Below, one piece after another: positions 8,783-18,037 of a DNA stretch of 64,000 bases. The notes below the pieces were generated by a model. It was not told the DNA's origin. It was given only the letters and a program-made list of their open reading frames with translations, and did no database searches. A program made the translations under genes and the position numbers. This stretch comes from Elusimicrobiota bacterium (GTDB lineage: Bacteria > Elusimicrobiota > UBA8919). How positions within the stretch are numbered: position 1 is the stretch's first letter; the number at the start of each line of letters is the position of its first letter. The stretch is from assembly GCA_028718185.1 (NCBI GenBank), contig JAQUMH010000001.1:95186-159185 (forward strand), in the 5' to 3' direction.

Positions 8783-10150
8783 CTAAAATGTTCTTCTTAC
8801 AAATAGCGCAGGAACAAAATTGGTGTTTCTCAGGGAACCAAAATATATATCATAATTGTTTTTTGCAAATCTCTGATATTCCACTGCCTCGTTATTATGC
8901 ATTTCAGCAGAAATAAAAGTAAGCATCTGAAGACCATATATTAACCTTAGGATGTTCCTGCAATCAGTTCTAATATTTTTTCTATCAGAACTGTCACCAT
9001 TAATTCCTCCCGGTATCGGATTGACCAATTTGTAATAAAAAAATCCTGTCCAGCAAATATAAGAAAGTCCTGCTTCCGGATTATCGCCAATATATAGTTG
9101 TCCCCAACCCGGAAGGACAACTGATCTTAAAAATGCGCCCTCTGGTGATTTCATCTCCCAATGTTCCTTATTATTCCTGTTCTCCGCATAAAGATATGCA
9201 CCGATACTACTTGAAAGATAAAAGCTTAAACAAGAAAAATCAAGAAAATCTTTTGGAAATGAAGCTAAAGGGTTACTTTTATATTCATGTATCTGTGTAA
9301 TATTATAATTAAAACCTATCAGCATCCATTCTGAAACAAAATCAATAATTCCTTTTATTGGTCTATCTGTATAGATTTGACCTAAACCGGGAAAAAACAA
9401 TGAATACTCCATAGCACTAAAAGGTTCTTTGCTTTCCCAAGTATCTTGTTTTAATTTTATTCTTTCTTTCGGTTTTTCCATAAGATTTTCATATCCGATA
9501 ATACCCCTAATATTTTCTTCTAAAGTTTTACTATTATTAACAGCACTATATGTTCCACTTGAAACAACAGCAATTTCTTTTAACATTTGTTCGTCTTCTT
9601 TCCCAACAGCATAACCAATAACATTTATGACAATATTAAAACCTTCATTTCTAAGCTGCTTTGCAACAACGACAGGGTCGCCACCACCACTCTCCCGTCC
9701 ATCAGTAATAAGAATAATCATATTGTTGCCGCCTATTGGAAAATCATAACTTGCCATTAGCAAAGAATATGCTATCGGGCTATAACCGCTTGGAATTATA
9801 TTATTAAGTTTATATTCGAATTCTTTAAGATTTAATTCTTCAAGCGGAATAAGAAGCTGGGAATCCTTTTTATAATCAATATCTTTTTCTTCACCAAAAG
9901 TCCTTAACCCTATCCTAAAATAAGATGAAGTACTTGGTGAGATATCTGAAAGTATTTTTAAGATTGTTTTTCTGGCAATATCTATTTTTTTATCATCGTT
10001 AATTTCACCGTTCATACTTACAGATGCGTCAAGTATAATCTCAATGTTTTTATTTTTAGCCTGCGGGAAAACAAAAGACATGCCGCAAATTAAAAAAAGA
10101 GCAAGTGTCAGAAACACACTTAAACTCTTTTTAAAAACACTTGTCAACAT
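8783..10150 (-). CDS. Exported von Willebrand factor A domain protein
   Basis: 455 residues starting with a signal peptide or membrane anchor (about 8-30). The VWA domain follows at once, with the metal-ion-dependent adhesion site DASVS at 41-45 and a later ITDGRES. The C-terminal half has two copies of a PGxGQxY motif (FPGLGQIYTDRP and LPGWGQLYIGDNP) each followed by hydrophobic stretches, as in DUF5683/TM2-like proteins. It is the last gene of a leftward envelope operon after the HAMP and TPR genes. Likely a periplasm-facing metal-dependent binding protein; the ligand is unknown. Confidence 0.82.
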   Translation of the reverse strand: MLTSVFKKSLSVFLTLALFLICGMSFVFPQAKNKNIEIILDASVSMNGEINDDKKIDIARKTILKILSDISPSTSSYFRIGLRTFGEEKDIDYKKDSQLLIPLEELNLKEFEYKLNNIIPSGYSPIAYSLLMASYDFPIGGNNMIILITDGRESGGGDPVVVAKQLRNEGFNIVINVIGYAVGKEDEQMLKEIAVVSSGTYSAVNNSKTLEENIRGIIGYENLMEKPKERIKLKQDTWESKEPFSAMEYSLFFPGLGQIYTDRPIKGIIDFVSEWMLIGFNYNITQIHEYKSNPLASFPKDFLDFSCLSFYLSSSIGAYLYAENRNNKEHWEMKSPEGAFLRSVVLPGWGQLYIGDNPEAGLSYICWTGFFYYKLVNPIPGGINGDSSDRKNIRTDCRNILRLIYGLQMLTFISAEMHNNEAVEYQRFAKNNYDIYFGSLRNTNFVPALFVRRTF

Positions 10151-10175
10151 TTTATAATTATGGATTTTGTCTTTG

Positions 10176-10610
10176 TTATTTATTTGTTTTTTTTCTTATA
10201 AGCTCATTGAGAACTTCAACGAATTCATGTAACTCATCGTTTTTTCGAATTTTAATCTCAATCAATTCCCCGTTATCAAGCCCTTCTTTTATCACTTTCT
10301 CTATCCTGTATAAAGGTCCCGCTATTTTATGAGAAAGTCCTAAACTCAGCCAGGAAGCAATTGCAACAAAAATTATTGTCTCAACCAATATTATAGCATT
10401 TAACCATAAAAGCATATCTTTTATTTTACCCAAAGTATAATATTCCAAAGATATCTTTTCTAGTCCGAAAAGAAATGATATATATATTGTCAATACAACT
10501 ATAATCATCATTGCAATAATAGTAAAAACTATCGTTAAAAGATATTTCATCTGCATTCTTTTTTTTCTAACAAGTGTCTTCAGACTTCTTTTATCAATTT
10601 CATTATTCAT
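10176..10610 (-). CDS. Orphan HAMP-domain membrane protein
   Basis: About 144 residues with two membrane helices (roughly 22-48 and 68-94) and a C-terminal HAMP-like segment starting at SHKIAGPLYRIE, but no kinase, cyclase or chemoreceptor domain. The ATG at 10610 has a well spaced AAGGAG; the in-frame ATG at 10619 lies too close to it. The start overlaps the TPR gene by 8 bp, so the two are coupled. A second protein of the same design is at 48504-49085. It may relay conformational signals to a partner, but that is inference. Confidence 0.7.
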   Translation of the reverse strand: MNNEIDKRSLKTLVRKKRMQMKYLLTIVFTIIAMMIIVVLTIYISFLFGLEKISLEYYTLGKIKDMLLWLNAIILVETIIFVAIASWLSLGLSHKIAGPLYRIEKVIKEGLDNGELIEIKIRKNDELHEFVEVLNELIRKKTNK

Positions 10611-11289
10611 CTTTGCCATTCTCCTTTTCCTTGATGTTTTTCTCTATTACATATGCTTTATTAAAAAGTCTCAGGGATTCATTATTGTCGCCTTCTTCCT
10701 GATATATTCTGCCGATTTTTCTTAGTGATTCTGCAGATAGGTAACCATTGTTTATTTTAGAGCTTATTTCGTAAGATTTTTGGTAATAATCTATCGCCTG
10801 GTTATGCTTACGTAAATAAAAATACATATCACCTATACTATTTAAAGTTATTGCTTTAAGCTTGTCGTTTTTCAAACTATTAAGCATACGTAAAATATCA
10901 TCGTATGTTTTTAATGCATTTTCATAATCTTCTAACTTTTCATATGCAATAGCAAGATGGTTCAACACCACCACCATATCTGATTTATTATCAAACATTT
11001 TCTTTATTTCATATGATTGCAAATAAAACTGTATAGCTTTTTTATATTCACCTTTGTTCTTATAACATAACCCGATATTATTCAAAGCAGTTGCTTCAAT
11101 TTCTTTTAAATAGTTTTCTTGTGCAATTTTCAAAACTTTAGCAAAACTTTCGATTGCCGAATCATATTTTTTTTCATTATACAACTTCAATCCTTCCAGA
11201 TAATATTGTGATGATTCCTCTCTTGTTTGAGAGAAAACAGGTGCCAAAATAGAAATTAAAATAAAAAAACAAATAAGCTTTTTTAACAT
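10603..11289 (-). CDS. Exported tetratricopeptide repeat protein
   Basis: 228 residues from the ATG at 11289: a signal peptide (about 1-20, ending near VFSQ) and then five TPR units of about 40 residues, recognisable by repeated ALNNIGxCYxxKGEYxxAIxxY patterns. The frame runs on upstream to 11337, but the ATG at 11289 places the signal peptide correctly and lies 4 bp after the previous stop. TPRs mediate protein-protein contacts, presumably in the periplasm. It belongs to the leftward envelope cluster (lipoproteins, HAMP, VWA). Confidence 0.78.
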   Translation of the reverse strand: MLKKLICFFILISILAPVFSQTREESSQYYLEGLKLYNEKKYDSAIESFAKVLKIAQENYLKEIEATALNNIGLCYKNKGEYKKAIQFYLQSYEIKKMFDNKSDMVVVLNHLAIAYEKLEDYENALKTYDDILRMLNSLKNDKLKAITLNSIGDMYFYLRKHNQAIDYYQKSYEISSKINNGYLSAESLRKIGRIYQEEGDNNESLRLFNKAYVIEKNIKEKENGKDE

Positions 11290-11293
11290 TATC

Positions 11294-12046
11294 TCACTTG
11301 TTAAAATCTTCCAATTGTTTAAAAAGATCACCGCCAAAATCTGATTCTTTTTTAGCCGGCTTTCCCTGGTTTTTATCTGCAGGCTTATCGGCTGGTTTTT
11401 CCTTTGATTTTTCTGCTACATCTTTTTCAATCACTTCTTTTTTATGAGTATCTAATTTATATTGTGAAAGTGTAACCCTTTTTACATTTATTTTCGGAGG
11501 AAGTTTACCTTCATTCAACGCAACAATCCCCCCTGCATTTCCATTATAATAAATCCTGAATGGCGCATCTTTAATAGTCGGCTGGTAAGAAACTCCCTTA
11601 ATTTCAAGCTCAGATTCCCATTTTGGATGAATTATTAGCTTACCGTTTGCATCGGCAATACCTTTAACAATGGGAATCGAAAACCTAATTTTATATACAC
11701 CATTAACATCAGTTACTGCATTTTCATAACCTATACCGTCAACCATTACCTGAATATCTGCCAGCGGGACTCCTTCTTCATCAACAATTTCACCTTTTAA
11801 AAATCCCTCAAACCAGTCAGTATAATTGGGGCTCGAAAAAAACATAAATTTTTTATAACCGGCAAGTTTTTTAGTAATTGATAAATCAGCCAAACGGTCC
11901 GGGCTCAAATTCTCGTTTATTGTAGTAATCTTACCTGTTGACTTTTTCCCGATTAACGGAAAACCGGCACAACCAGTAAAGACAGTAAGTAGGAAGTAGA
12001 AAGTAGGAAGTAGGAAAAGCATATTAAAAATCTTTGTTTTCCACAT
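11294..12046 (-). CDS. Lipoprotein with carboxypeptidase-regulatory-like domain
   Basis: From the ATG at 12046 this is a 250-residue lipoprotein: hydrophobic segment, then FTGC (lipidated Cys near residue 27), a beta-rich domain with EVDEEGVPLADIQVMVDG and VTDVNGVYKIRF typical of CarboxypepD_reg-like folds, and a Lys/Pro-rich tail. The frame also opens at 12109, but that extension is translated GTCCGAT-type repeat DNA and would bury the signal. The signal peptide itself is encoded by AAGTAGG repeats. Function unknown; cotranscribed with the TPR lipoprotein upstream. Confidence 0.7.
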   Translation of the reverse strand: MWKTKIFNMLFLLPTFYFLLTVFTGCAGFPLIGKKSTGKITTINENLSPDRLADLSITKKLAGYKKFMFFSSPNYTDWFEGFLKGEIVDEEGVPLADIQVMVDGIGYENAVTDVNGVYKIRFSIPIVKGIADANGKLIIHPKWESELEIKGVSYQPTIKDAPFRIYYNGNAGGIVALNEGKLPPKINVKRVTLSQYKLDTHKKEVIEKDVAEKSKEKPADKPADKNQGKPAKKESDFGGDLFKQLEDFNK

Positions 12047-12111
12047 TGAACCTTTGCCTTTAGACATCGGACATTGGACATCGGACTTCGGACTTATTCT
12101 GTCGTTCATAA

Positions 12112-12678
12112 TTACTCCGTTTGTTTTTTTATAATTATTTTATCAATCTCTTCTATTTTCTTTTTAGCCCATCTGTTTTCAGAATATTTTGTAAGTAGTA
12201 TTTCCTTTATCTTTTTTACAGCATCCGGTCTCTGCGGCATAGTGTAATATTCCTCAATTATTCTCTGGTAAATCCTGACCGCTTCCCTGAAATTTGAAAT
12301 CTGTTCGTAAATTTTTGCCGATTCATCTAAAGCCCATGATGCATATTGACTCTTTGGAAACTTATTAGTAAGTTCTTCGTATGATTCAGCCGCTTCATTC
12401 CATTGATTCATTCTGACAAATGATTCAGAGATTTTTTTTTGTGCTTCATCTCCATAATAAATATCACCGAATTGGTCGATATAATACTGGTATTCAGCAA
12501 TTGCTTCATTATATTTACCATCGTAGTAATATTTTTCTGCCCTTTGGAATTGTTGTACCGCTGCCTGGTTCCCCCAATAATCACCCGTTCTTATTGCCCT
12601 ATTTGTAGAACAACCGGAAGATAAAACAAGAAACAAGAAGCAAGAAGCAAGAAACAAGAAATCTTTAGCTTTTATCAT
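12112..12678 (-). CDS. BamD/YbgF-like TPR lipoprotein
   Basis: 188 residues with a lipoprotein signal peptide ending in LSSGC (Cys23) and four or more TPR-like helices pairs (YYDGKYNEAIAEYQYYIDQFG, WNEAAESYEELTNKFP). This is the organisation of outer membrane assembly lipoprotein BamD and related coordinators, although the protein is shorter than BamD (about 245 residues). It may help outer membrane protein insertion. The signal peptide core is encoded by a tandem TTTCTTG/CTTCTTG repeat. It follows ppdK by 22 bp and leads the envelope cluster. Confidence 0.68.
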   Translation of the reverse strand: MIKAKDFLFLASCFLFLVLSSGCSTNRAIRTGDYWGNQAAVQQFQRAEKYYYDGKYNEAIAEYQYYIDQFGDIYYGDEAQKKISESFVRMNQWNEAAESYEELTNKFPKSQYASWALDESAKIYEQISNFREAVRIYQRIIEEYYTMPQRPDAVKKIKEILLTKYSENRWAKKKIEEIDKIIIKKQTE

Positions 12679-12700
12679 TCTTCCCTCACTTATAAAATAT

Positions 12701-15427
12701 TTACTTTTTCAATTTGCCTTCTACTACTGCTTGAGCAGCAGCAAGTTTGGCAATTGGTACCCTGAACGGAGAACAAGAAACATAATTCATACCTACACGA
12801 TGGCAGAACTTTACCGATTCCGGGTCGCCGCCATGTTCACCGCAAATTCCTACTTCTAAATTCTTTTTAGTTTTTCGTCCTCTTTCTATTCCAATTTTTA
12901 TTAACTCACCTATACCCTCGAAATCAATAGTTGCAAACGGGTCACAAGGAAGAATATTCTTATTTAAATAATCAGGCATGAACCCGCCTATATCGTCCCG
13001 TGAAAAACCAAACCCCATTTGTGTAAGGTCATTAGTTCCAAAAGAGAAAAACTCTGAAATTCCCGCAATTTTACCAGCAGTCAGTGCTGCTCGCGGAATC
13101 TCAATCATTGTCCCGAAAAGATAAGGAATCTTCTTTATTCCGAACTTTAGAATCACTTCCTTATATATCTTCTCAACAATAATCTTCTGGTCTTTAATTT
13201 CGTTATCTACTCCTACAACAGGAATCATTATTTCAGGAATGATTTTTCTGCCTTCCTTTATAAGTTCTGCCGATGCCTCAAAAATTGCCCTAACCTGCAT
13301 CTCTGTGATTTCAGGATAGGTAATTCCCAGACGAACTCCCCGATGACCCATCATAGGATTTGATTCATGTAGAGCATCTGCCCTTTTATTAAATTCCTCA
13401 CTACCTATTCCTAAACTTTCCGCAAGTTTTTTTCGTTCATCTTCCCTTTTTGGAACAAATTCATGAAGCGGCGGGTCAAGAAGACGGACAACTACCGGGA
13501 AACCTTCCATTGCAGAAAGAGTTCCTTTTATATCACTTTTAACAAAAGGAAAAAGTTCAGCAAGAGCTTTTTTCCTTTCTTCTAAATCCTTAGAAATTAT
13601 CATTTTTCTTAATAAAAACAACGGTTGTTCAGAGTTTTTTCCATAAAACATGTGTTCAGTTCTAAAAAGCCCGATTCCTTCAGCACCGAAACTCCTGGCT
13701 CTTTTTGCATCATCGGGAGTATCGGCGTTTGTCCTGACGCCGAGTTTCTTCACAGAATCGCATATTTTCACAAACTCCACAAAATATGGATTCTCTTCGG
13801 CAGCTTTTACCATTGGAAGTTGGCCATTGTAAATATAGCCTTTTGAACCATTCAACGTAAGCCAGTCACCTTCTTTTAATGTGACATCTCCTGTTTTTAG
13901 TGTTTTATCCTTGTAATCTATGCGAAGCTCGCCGGCTCCGACAATACAACATTTACCCCAACCCCGTGCAACAAGCGCTGCGTGAGATGTCATCCCGCCT
14001 CTTGCAGTTAAAATCGCATTCGCAGCACGCATACCTTCAACATCTTCCGGGTTAGTTTCTTCTCTTACAAGAATAACGTTCTTTCCATCCTTTTTCCACT
14101 GGACAGCGTCGGATGCAGAAAAAACAATCATTCCCGTAGCACCACCAGGACCAGCAGGAAGTCCTTTTGCTATTGGTTTTGAATTTTTTTCTGCAGCAGG
14201 GTCAACAATCGGATGCAAAAGTTCGTCCAACTGAGAAGGAGTAACGCGAACTACTGCCATTTCTTTAGAAATAAATTTTTCTTTTACCATATCAACAACC
14301 ATTCTTACCGCAGCAGGACCATTCCTTTTACCGACACGACACTGAAGCATCCAAAGAATACCTTCCTGAATAGTAAACTCAATATCCTGCATATCCTTAT
14401 AATGCTTTTCAAGTTTAATTTGAATAGTATCAAGCTGCTTATATAATTCAGGCATCTTCACTTCAAGTGAAGAAAGATGCTTATTGTGTTCAGTTTTACC
14501 CTGTTCATTTATAGGATTCGGCGTTCTGATACCCGCAACAACATCTTCACCCTGAGCATTAACTAACCATTCACCATAAAATACTTTTTCACCTGTTGCA
14601 GGATTTCTGGTAAATGCTACTCCGGTAGCAGAAGAATTACCCATATTTCCAAAAACCATTGCCTGAACATTTACTGCAGTTCCCCATTCTTCCGGAATAT
14701 TTTCTATTTTGCGGTAAGATATAGCTCTCCTACCGTTCCAAGATTGAAAAACAGCGCCGACTCCGCCCCAAAGTTGTTCCATAGGGTCTTCCGGAAAATC
14801 TTTTCCCAAAACTTCTTTTACCTTTGCTTTATATATCTCAACAAGTTCTTTTAAATCTTCAGCAGTAAGATCCGTATCCTGCTTAACACCTCTTTTCTCT
14901 TTCATTTTATGAAGTTCTTTTTCAAGCTGTTGACGTACACCTTTACCTTCCGCAGGCTCAATACCTGCTGCTTTTTCCATTACAACATCAGAATACATCT
15001 GTATAAGACGGCGATGTGCATCGTAAACAAATCTTGGATTATTTGTTTTTTTGATTAGCCCTTCTCTCGTTTCATTATTAAGCCCTACATTTAATACCGT
15101 CTCCATCATACCGGGCATTGATTTCCTCGCGCCGCTTCTTACGGACACAAGTAAAGGATTTTCTTTATCACCAAACTTATAACCCATTAGTTTTTCAACT
15201 TTTTTTAATGAGTCTTCAACTTGCTTTTTAAGTTCTTTCGGATATTTCTTTTTATTTTTATAATAAGCTGTACAAACCTCTGTTGTGATAGTAAATCCGG
15301 CAGGAACCGGAAGTCCGATTTTTACCATTTCTGCAAGATTTGCACCCTTGCCACCCAAAAGATTCTTCATCTTTTCATTTCCATCTGCATGTCCCTTACC
15401 AAAAAAATAAACATACTTCTTTGCCAT
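12701..15427 (-). CDS. ppdK: Pyruvate, phosphate dikinase
   Basis: Interconverts pyruvate, ATP and phosphate with phosphoenolpyruvate, AMP and pyrophosphate. The 908 residues carry the ATP-grasp domain (GGKGANLAEM at about 24; SVRSGARKSMPGMM), the swivelling phosphohistidine domain with GGMTSHAALVARG, and the C-terminal TIM-barrel PEP domain ending with GICGEHGGDP. It is slightly longer than the common 875-890 residues. The ATG abuts the motB stop directly (TAAATG), with GGGGAGG inside motB as ribosome site. Presence suggests pyrophosphate-linked glycolysis or gluconeogenesis. Confidence 0.97.
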   Translation of the reverse strand: MAKKYVYFFGKGHADGNEKMKNLLGGKGANLAEMVKIGLPVPAGFTITTEVCTAYYKNKKKYPKELKKQVEDSLKKVEKLMGYKFGDKENPLLVSVRSGARKSMPGMMETVLNVGLNNETREGLIKKTNNPRFVYDAHRRLIQMYSDVVMEKAAGIEPAEGKGVRQQLEKELHKMKEKRGVKQDTDLTAEDLKELVEIYKAKVKEVLGKDFPEDPMEQLWGGVGAVFQSWNGRRAISYRKIENIPEEWGTAVNVQAMVFGNMGNSSATGVAFTRNPATGEKVFYGEWLVNAQGEDVVAGIRTPNPINEQGKTEHNKHLSSLEVKMPELYKQLDTIQIKLEKHYKDMQDIEFTIQEGILWMLQCRVGKRNGPAAVRMVVDMVKEKFISKEMAVVRVTPSQLDELLHPIVDPAAEKNSKPIAKGLPAGPGGATGMIVFSASDAVQWKKDGKNVILVREETNPEDVEGMRAANAILTARGGMTSHAALVARGWGKCCIVGAGELRIDYKDKTLKTGDVTLKEGDWLTLNGSKGYIYNGQLPMVKAAEENPYFVEFVKICDSVKKLGVRTNADTPDDAKRARSFGAEGIGLFRTEHMFYGKNSEQPLFLLRKMIISKDLEERKKALAELFPFVKSDIKGTLSAMEGFPVVVRLLDPPLHEFVPKREDERKKLAESLGIGSEEFNKRADALHESNPMMGHRGVRLGITYPEITEMQVRAIFEASAELIKEGRKIIPEIMIPVVGVDNEIKDQKIIVEKIYKEVILKFGIKKIPYLFGTMIEIPRAALTAGKIAGISEFFSFGTNDLTQMGFGFSRDDIGGFMPDYLNKNILPCDPFATIDFEGIGELIKIGIERGRKTKKNLEVGICGEHGGDPESVKFCHRVGMNYVSCSPFRVPIAKLAAAQAVVEGKLKK

Positions 15428-16072
15428 TTACTTTGCCTCCCCTTCTGGTGAAACCAGTTTTATTAAAAACACCACCCTTCTATTTTTAGCTTTATTTGCA
15501 TCTGAATCATTTGGAACTATCGGCTTGTGTTCTCCATATCCAATCGCTGCCATTTTTTCAGGTGAAATTCCCTGACTTATAATATATTTTACAACATTTG
15601 TCGCGCGCGCAGTTGAAAGCTCCCAATTGGATGCAAATTGAGTTGTTGCTATTGGAACATTATCCGTATGACCTTCAACAATAAGAACGTTATTTTTTAG
15701 TGCAAGTCCTTTTTTCAATACCGGTGTTATTTTGTTAATATACTGTTTCATTGCAGGAAGAAGTTCAGCACTACCTGAAACAAAAAAAGGAACACTTTGT
15801 TGCTCTTCAAATGTAATCTTTAATCCCTCTTTAGTCATTTTTGCTTCACCGGCTATTCCTTCCTGTTTCATAGTTTCTTTTACTTCTTTTGTTGCCTTCT
15901 GCATTGTACCTGAAAGTGCAGATGCCATAGCATACATCATTATAAAAAATGCAGCTAATTCCGTCATTAAGTCAGCATAGTTTATAAGCCATGGAGGTGC
16001 TGCATGTCCCACTTGTGAAACTCTTGCATCAGTTTCAGAAATGTATCCTCTTGGTGGTTTTAATATTGACAT
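15428..16072 (-). CDS. motB: Flagellar motor stator protein MotB
   Basis: 214 residues. A single membrane helix near residues 28-50 contains the proton-binding aspartate in the PPWLINYADLMTELAAFF motif, followed by a plug/linker and a periplasmic OmpA-like peptidoglycan-binding domain (VEGHTDNVPI, NWELSTARA, NRRVVF). Together with MotA it forms the ion-driven stator of the flagellum. It is shorter than enterobacterial MotB (about 308). Its neighbours motA and flbD support the flagellar assignment over a TolR/ExbD-type role. Confidence 0.93.
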   Translation of the reverse strand: MSILKPPRGYISETDARVSQVGHAAPPWLINYADLMTELAAFFIMMYAMASALSGTMQKATKEVKETMKQEGIAGEAKMTKEGLKITFEEQQSVPFFVSGSAELLPAMKQYINKITPVLKKGLALKNNVLIVEGHTDNVPIATTQFASNWELSTARATNVVKYIISQGISPEKMAAIGYGEHKPIVPNDSDANKAKNRRVVFLIKLVSPEGEAK

Positions 16073-16078
16073 AAGTTT

Positions 16079-16876
16079 TTATACTTGATTAGTAGTAGTC
16101 TTAGCTGTTTTTACAGCAAGCCGCTGTGCCGGTTCAAGATACGCTTTCAAATTCGACTCCATTATTAACGGGCTTACACCTGACTGCAAAAGCAACACTC
16201 CGCGAATTATAATTTCTTTTACCAATAGTTCTTCTTCACTACGCCGTCTCAACTTTCCTGCCATCGGATAAAACAACAGGTATCCGGCAGAAAGCCCGTA
16301 AAATGCTGCAGCAAGAGCCAATGCCATTCTTTTTGGGACCATTGAAACATCATCTACTCCACTTAATAAAAGTATCATTCCGAGAACAGTACCTATAATT
16401 CCAAAAGCCGGCGCATATGTCCCCAATGAATTGAAAATTTCCTGGCCAACCTTATGCCTCTCCCTGATAAATCCTATTTCTGTTTCTGTCATATTCCTTA
16501 TAAATTCCGAATCAAATCCATCTATTACAAGCTGTACACCACGCCTCATAAAATCATTCTTAATATTCTTTACGTCAGATTCAAGAGAGAGAAGCCCTTC
16601 TGTTCTCGCTTTTTTTGTAAAATTAACAAATGTACTTACTATTTCTGTAGTATCTTCGCCAATTGATAAAAGAACTTTTTTTAAGACTTTTCTCACCCCT
16701 AAAACCTGGCTCAACGGGTAATTTACGAGTAATGCACAGAAAGTACCGCCAATAACAACTAAAAATGCTTCCACATTTATAAACGGTTTAAAACCTCCGA
16801 TACCTTCCGACATAAAAATAGAAGCAAAAACAAATCCAAGAAATACAATTATACCTGTAAATGTTGCTATATCCAT
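16079..16876 (-). CDS. motA: Flagellar motor stator protein MotA
   Basis: 265 residues with four membrane helices (about 5-25, 32-52, 148-170, 180-200) and a cytoplasmic loop between helices 2 and 3. The GGTFCALLVNYPL motif and the PAFGIIGTVLGMILLL motif with the conserved proline are typical of MotA. It conducts ions with MotB, 6 bp downstream. No other structural flagellar genes are in the window. Confidence 0.94.
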   Translation of the reverse strand: MDIATFTGIIVFLGFVFASIFMSEGIGGFKPFINVEAFLVVIGGTFCALLVNYPLSQVLGVRKVLKKVLLSIGEDTTEIVSTFVNFTKKARTEGLLSLESDVKNIKNDFMRRGVQLVIDGFDSEFIRNMTETEIGFIRERHKVGQEIFNSLGTYAPAFGIIGTVLGMILLLSGVDDVSMVPKRMALALAAAFYGLSAGYLLFYPMAGKLRRRSEEELLVKEIIIRGVLLLQSGVSPLIMESNLKAYLEPAQRLAVKTAKTTTNQV

Positions 16877-16925
16877 TTAACACCTCACTGATTAACGCTG
16901 ATAAATCTGCAGCCATCTATCAGCA

Positions 16926-17111
16926 TTATTTAGAAAATATTCTTTTTTTAAATTCAACAATTTTGTCTATTACTTCTTCCGGCTTTTCTTTAACAATAAT
17001 TTTTACACCTGTAGTTAAAAGAATAGTTGTGTTAGGATGACACTCCATACTATCAATCAAATCAGGATTTAAAAATATTTCTTTATCGTTGAGTTTAGTT
17101 AATTTAACCAC
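16926..17111 (-). CDS. flbD: Flagellar protein FlbD
   Basis: 61 residues matching FlbD/SwrD-type proteins: MVKLTKLN...EIFLNPDLIDSMECHPNTTI followed by a VxEKPEEVIDKI helix. Proteins of this family are encoded beside motA/motB in many flagellated bacteria; SwrD in Bacillus is reported to boost motor power. It is upstream of motA here with a 49-bp gap. Confidence 0.85.
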   Translation of the reverse strand: MVKLTKLNDKEIFLNPDLIDSMECHPNTTILLTTGVKIIVKEKPEEVIDKIVEFKKRIFSK

Positions 17112-17175
17112 TATTTGATAGTTTTTTGCAGAAAACCTTATGATTTAATTCAAGGAATGAATGCTAAAAACGTAT

Positions 17176-17211
17176 CCCCCTGTCAGTTTTGTCTACGACA
17201 AAACTAGGGGG
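17176..17211. repeat. Long hairpin upstream of flbD
   Basis: CCCCC (17176-17180), GTTTTGTC, loop TAC, GACAAAAC and GGGGG (to 17211) form an almost perfect palindrome in the gap between rlmB and flbD. There is no U-tract on either side, so it is more like a REP-type hairpin than an intrinsic terminator. Confidence 0.6.
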
Positions 17212-17254
17212 AATAATATATTTTACTTTCATTCTCCGTAAGTATCACGAAGAA

Positions 17255-18037
17255 TTAAGATTTTAACCCCCTATCTTTAATTATATCACTTTCAACCGAA
17301 TTGTCAAGTGCTTGCCCTCGTTGACGATTTACTTCATAGAAAATTATAGATGCAGACATAGCGGCATTTAAAGAATTTATTTCTCCTGTTATTGGAATCT
17401 TTATTAAGAAATCACATCTCTCTTTTGTAAGCCGTCTCAACCCGCTGCCTTCGTTACCAATTACAATTGCTATTTTTCCTTCTATTTTTTTCTGAAAAAC
17501 CGGTTCTCCCGACATATCGGCACCATAAACCCAAAAACCGCTTTTTTTGAGCGATTCTATCGCCTGAACAACATTAACAACCCGTACAATGGGTATATAT
17601 TCAATAGCTCCCGCTGATGCTTTTGCCGTTCCGGTTGAAATTCCTGCAGAAGCCCTCTGCTGGGTAACTATAGCATCAACCCCAAAGCATACAGCAGAAC
17701 GGATAATTGTACCAAGATTCTGAGGGTCTTCAATCTCGTCAAGTATACAAACTACCGCATCTTTTTTATCTCTGACAAAAGCAAGCAGTTGTTCAAATTG
17801 CCAGTATTCTTTCGGAGACACATACGCAACGACACCCTGATGGTTTCCCGAATACGCAATAAGTTTCTTACCGTCCACAAACTGTACCAGAATATTTTTT
17901 TTTCTTGCAAGTGCTATTATTTTTTCAACAATTTCACCTTCGTACTTTTTTGCGACTAAAACTTTCCTAAAATTTCTTTTACCCGCAGTCAATGCTTCAA
18001 GAACAGGATGACGACCAAAAATAATTTCAGTATTCAT
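17255..18037 (-). CDS. rlmB: 23S rRNA 2'-O-methyltransferase, TrmH family (RlmB-like)
   Basis: 260-residue SpoU/TrmH methyltransferase. An N-terminal L30e-like substrate-binding domain (FGRHPVLEAL to about 75) precedes the SPOUT knot, with the three signature motifs LDEIEDPQNLGTIIRSA, IVIGNEGSGLRRL and IPITGEINSLNAAMSASIIFYE. The group usually methylates G2251 of 23S rRNA. It overlaps cysS by 4 bp, a frequent pairing in bacteria. TrmH tRNA methylation is less likely because of the L30e domain. Confidence 0.93.
   Translation of the reverse strand: MNTEIIFGRHPVLEALTAGKRNFRKVLVAKKYEGEIVEKIIALARKKNILVQFVDGKKLIAYSGNHQGVVAYVSPKEYWQFEQLLAFVRDKKDAVVCILDEIEDPQNLGTIIRSAVCFGVDAIVTQQRASAGISTGTAKASAGAIEYIPIVRVVNVVQAIESLKKSGFWVYGADMSGEPVFQKKIEGKIAIVIGNEGSGLRRLTKERCDFLIKIPITGEINSLNAAMSASIIFYEVNRQRGQALDNSVESDIIKDRGLKS

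Noticed and set aside
12047-12109. N-terminal extension of the lipoprotein gene
   Set aside because: It is translated GTCCGAT repeat and would block the lipoprotein signal.
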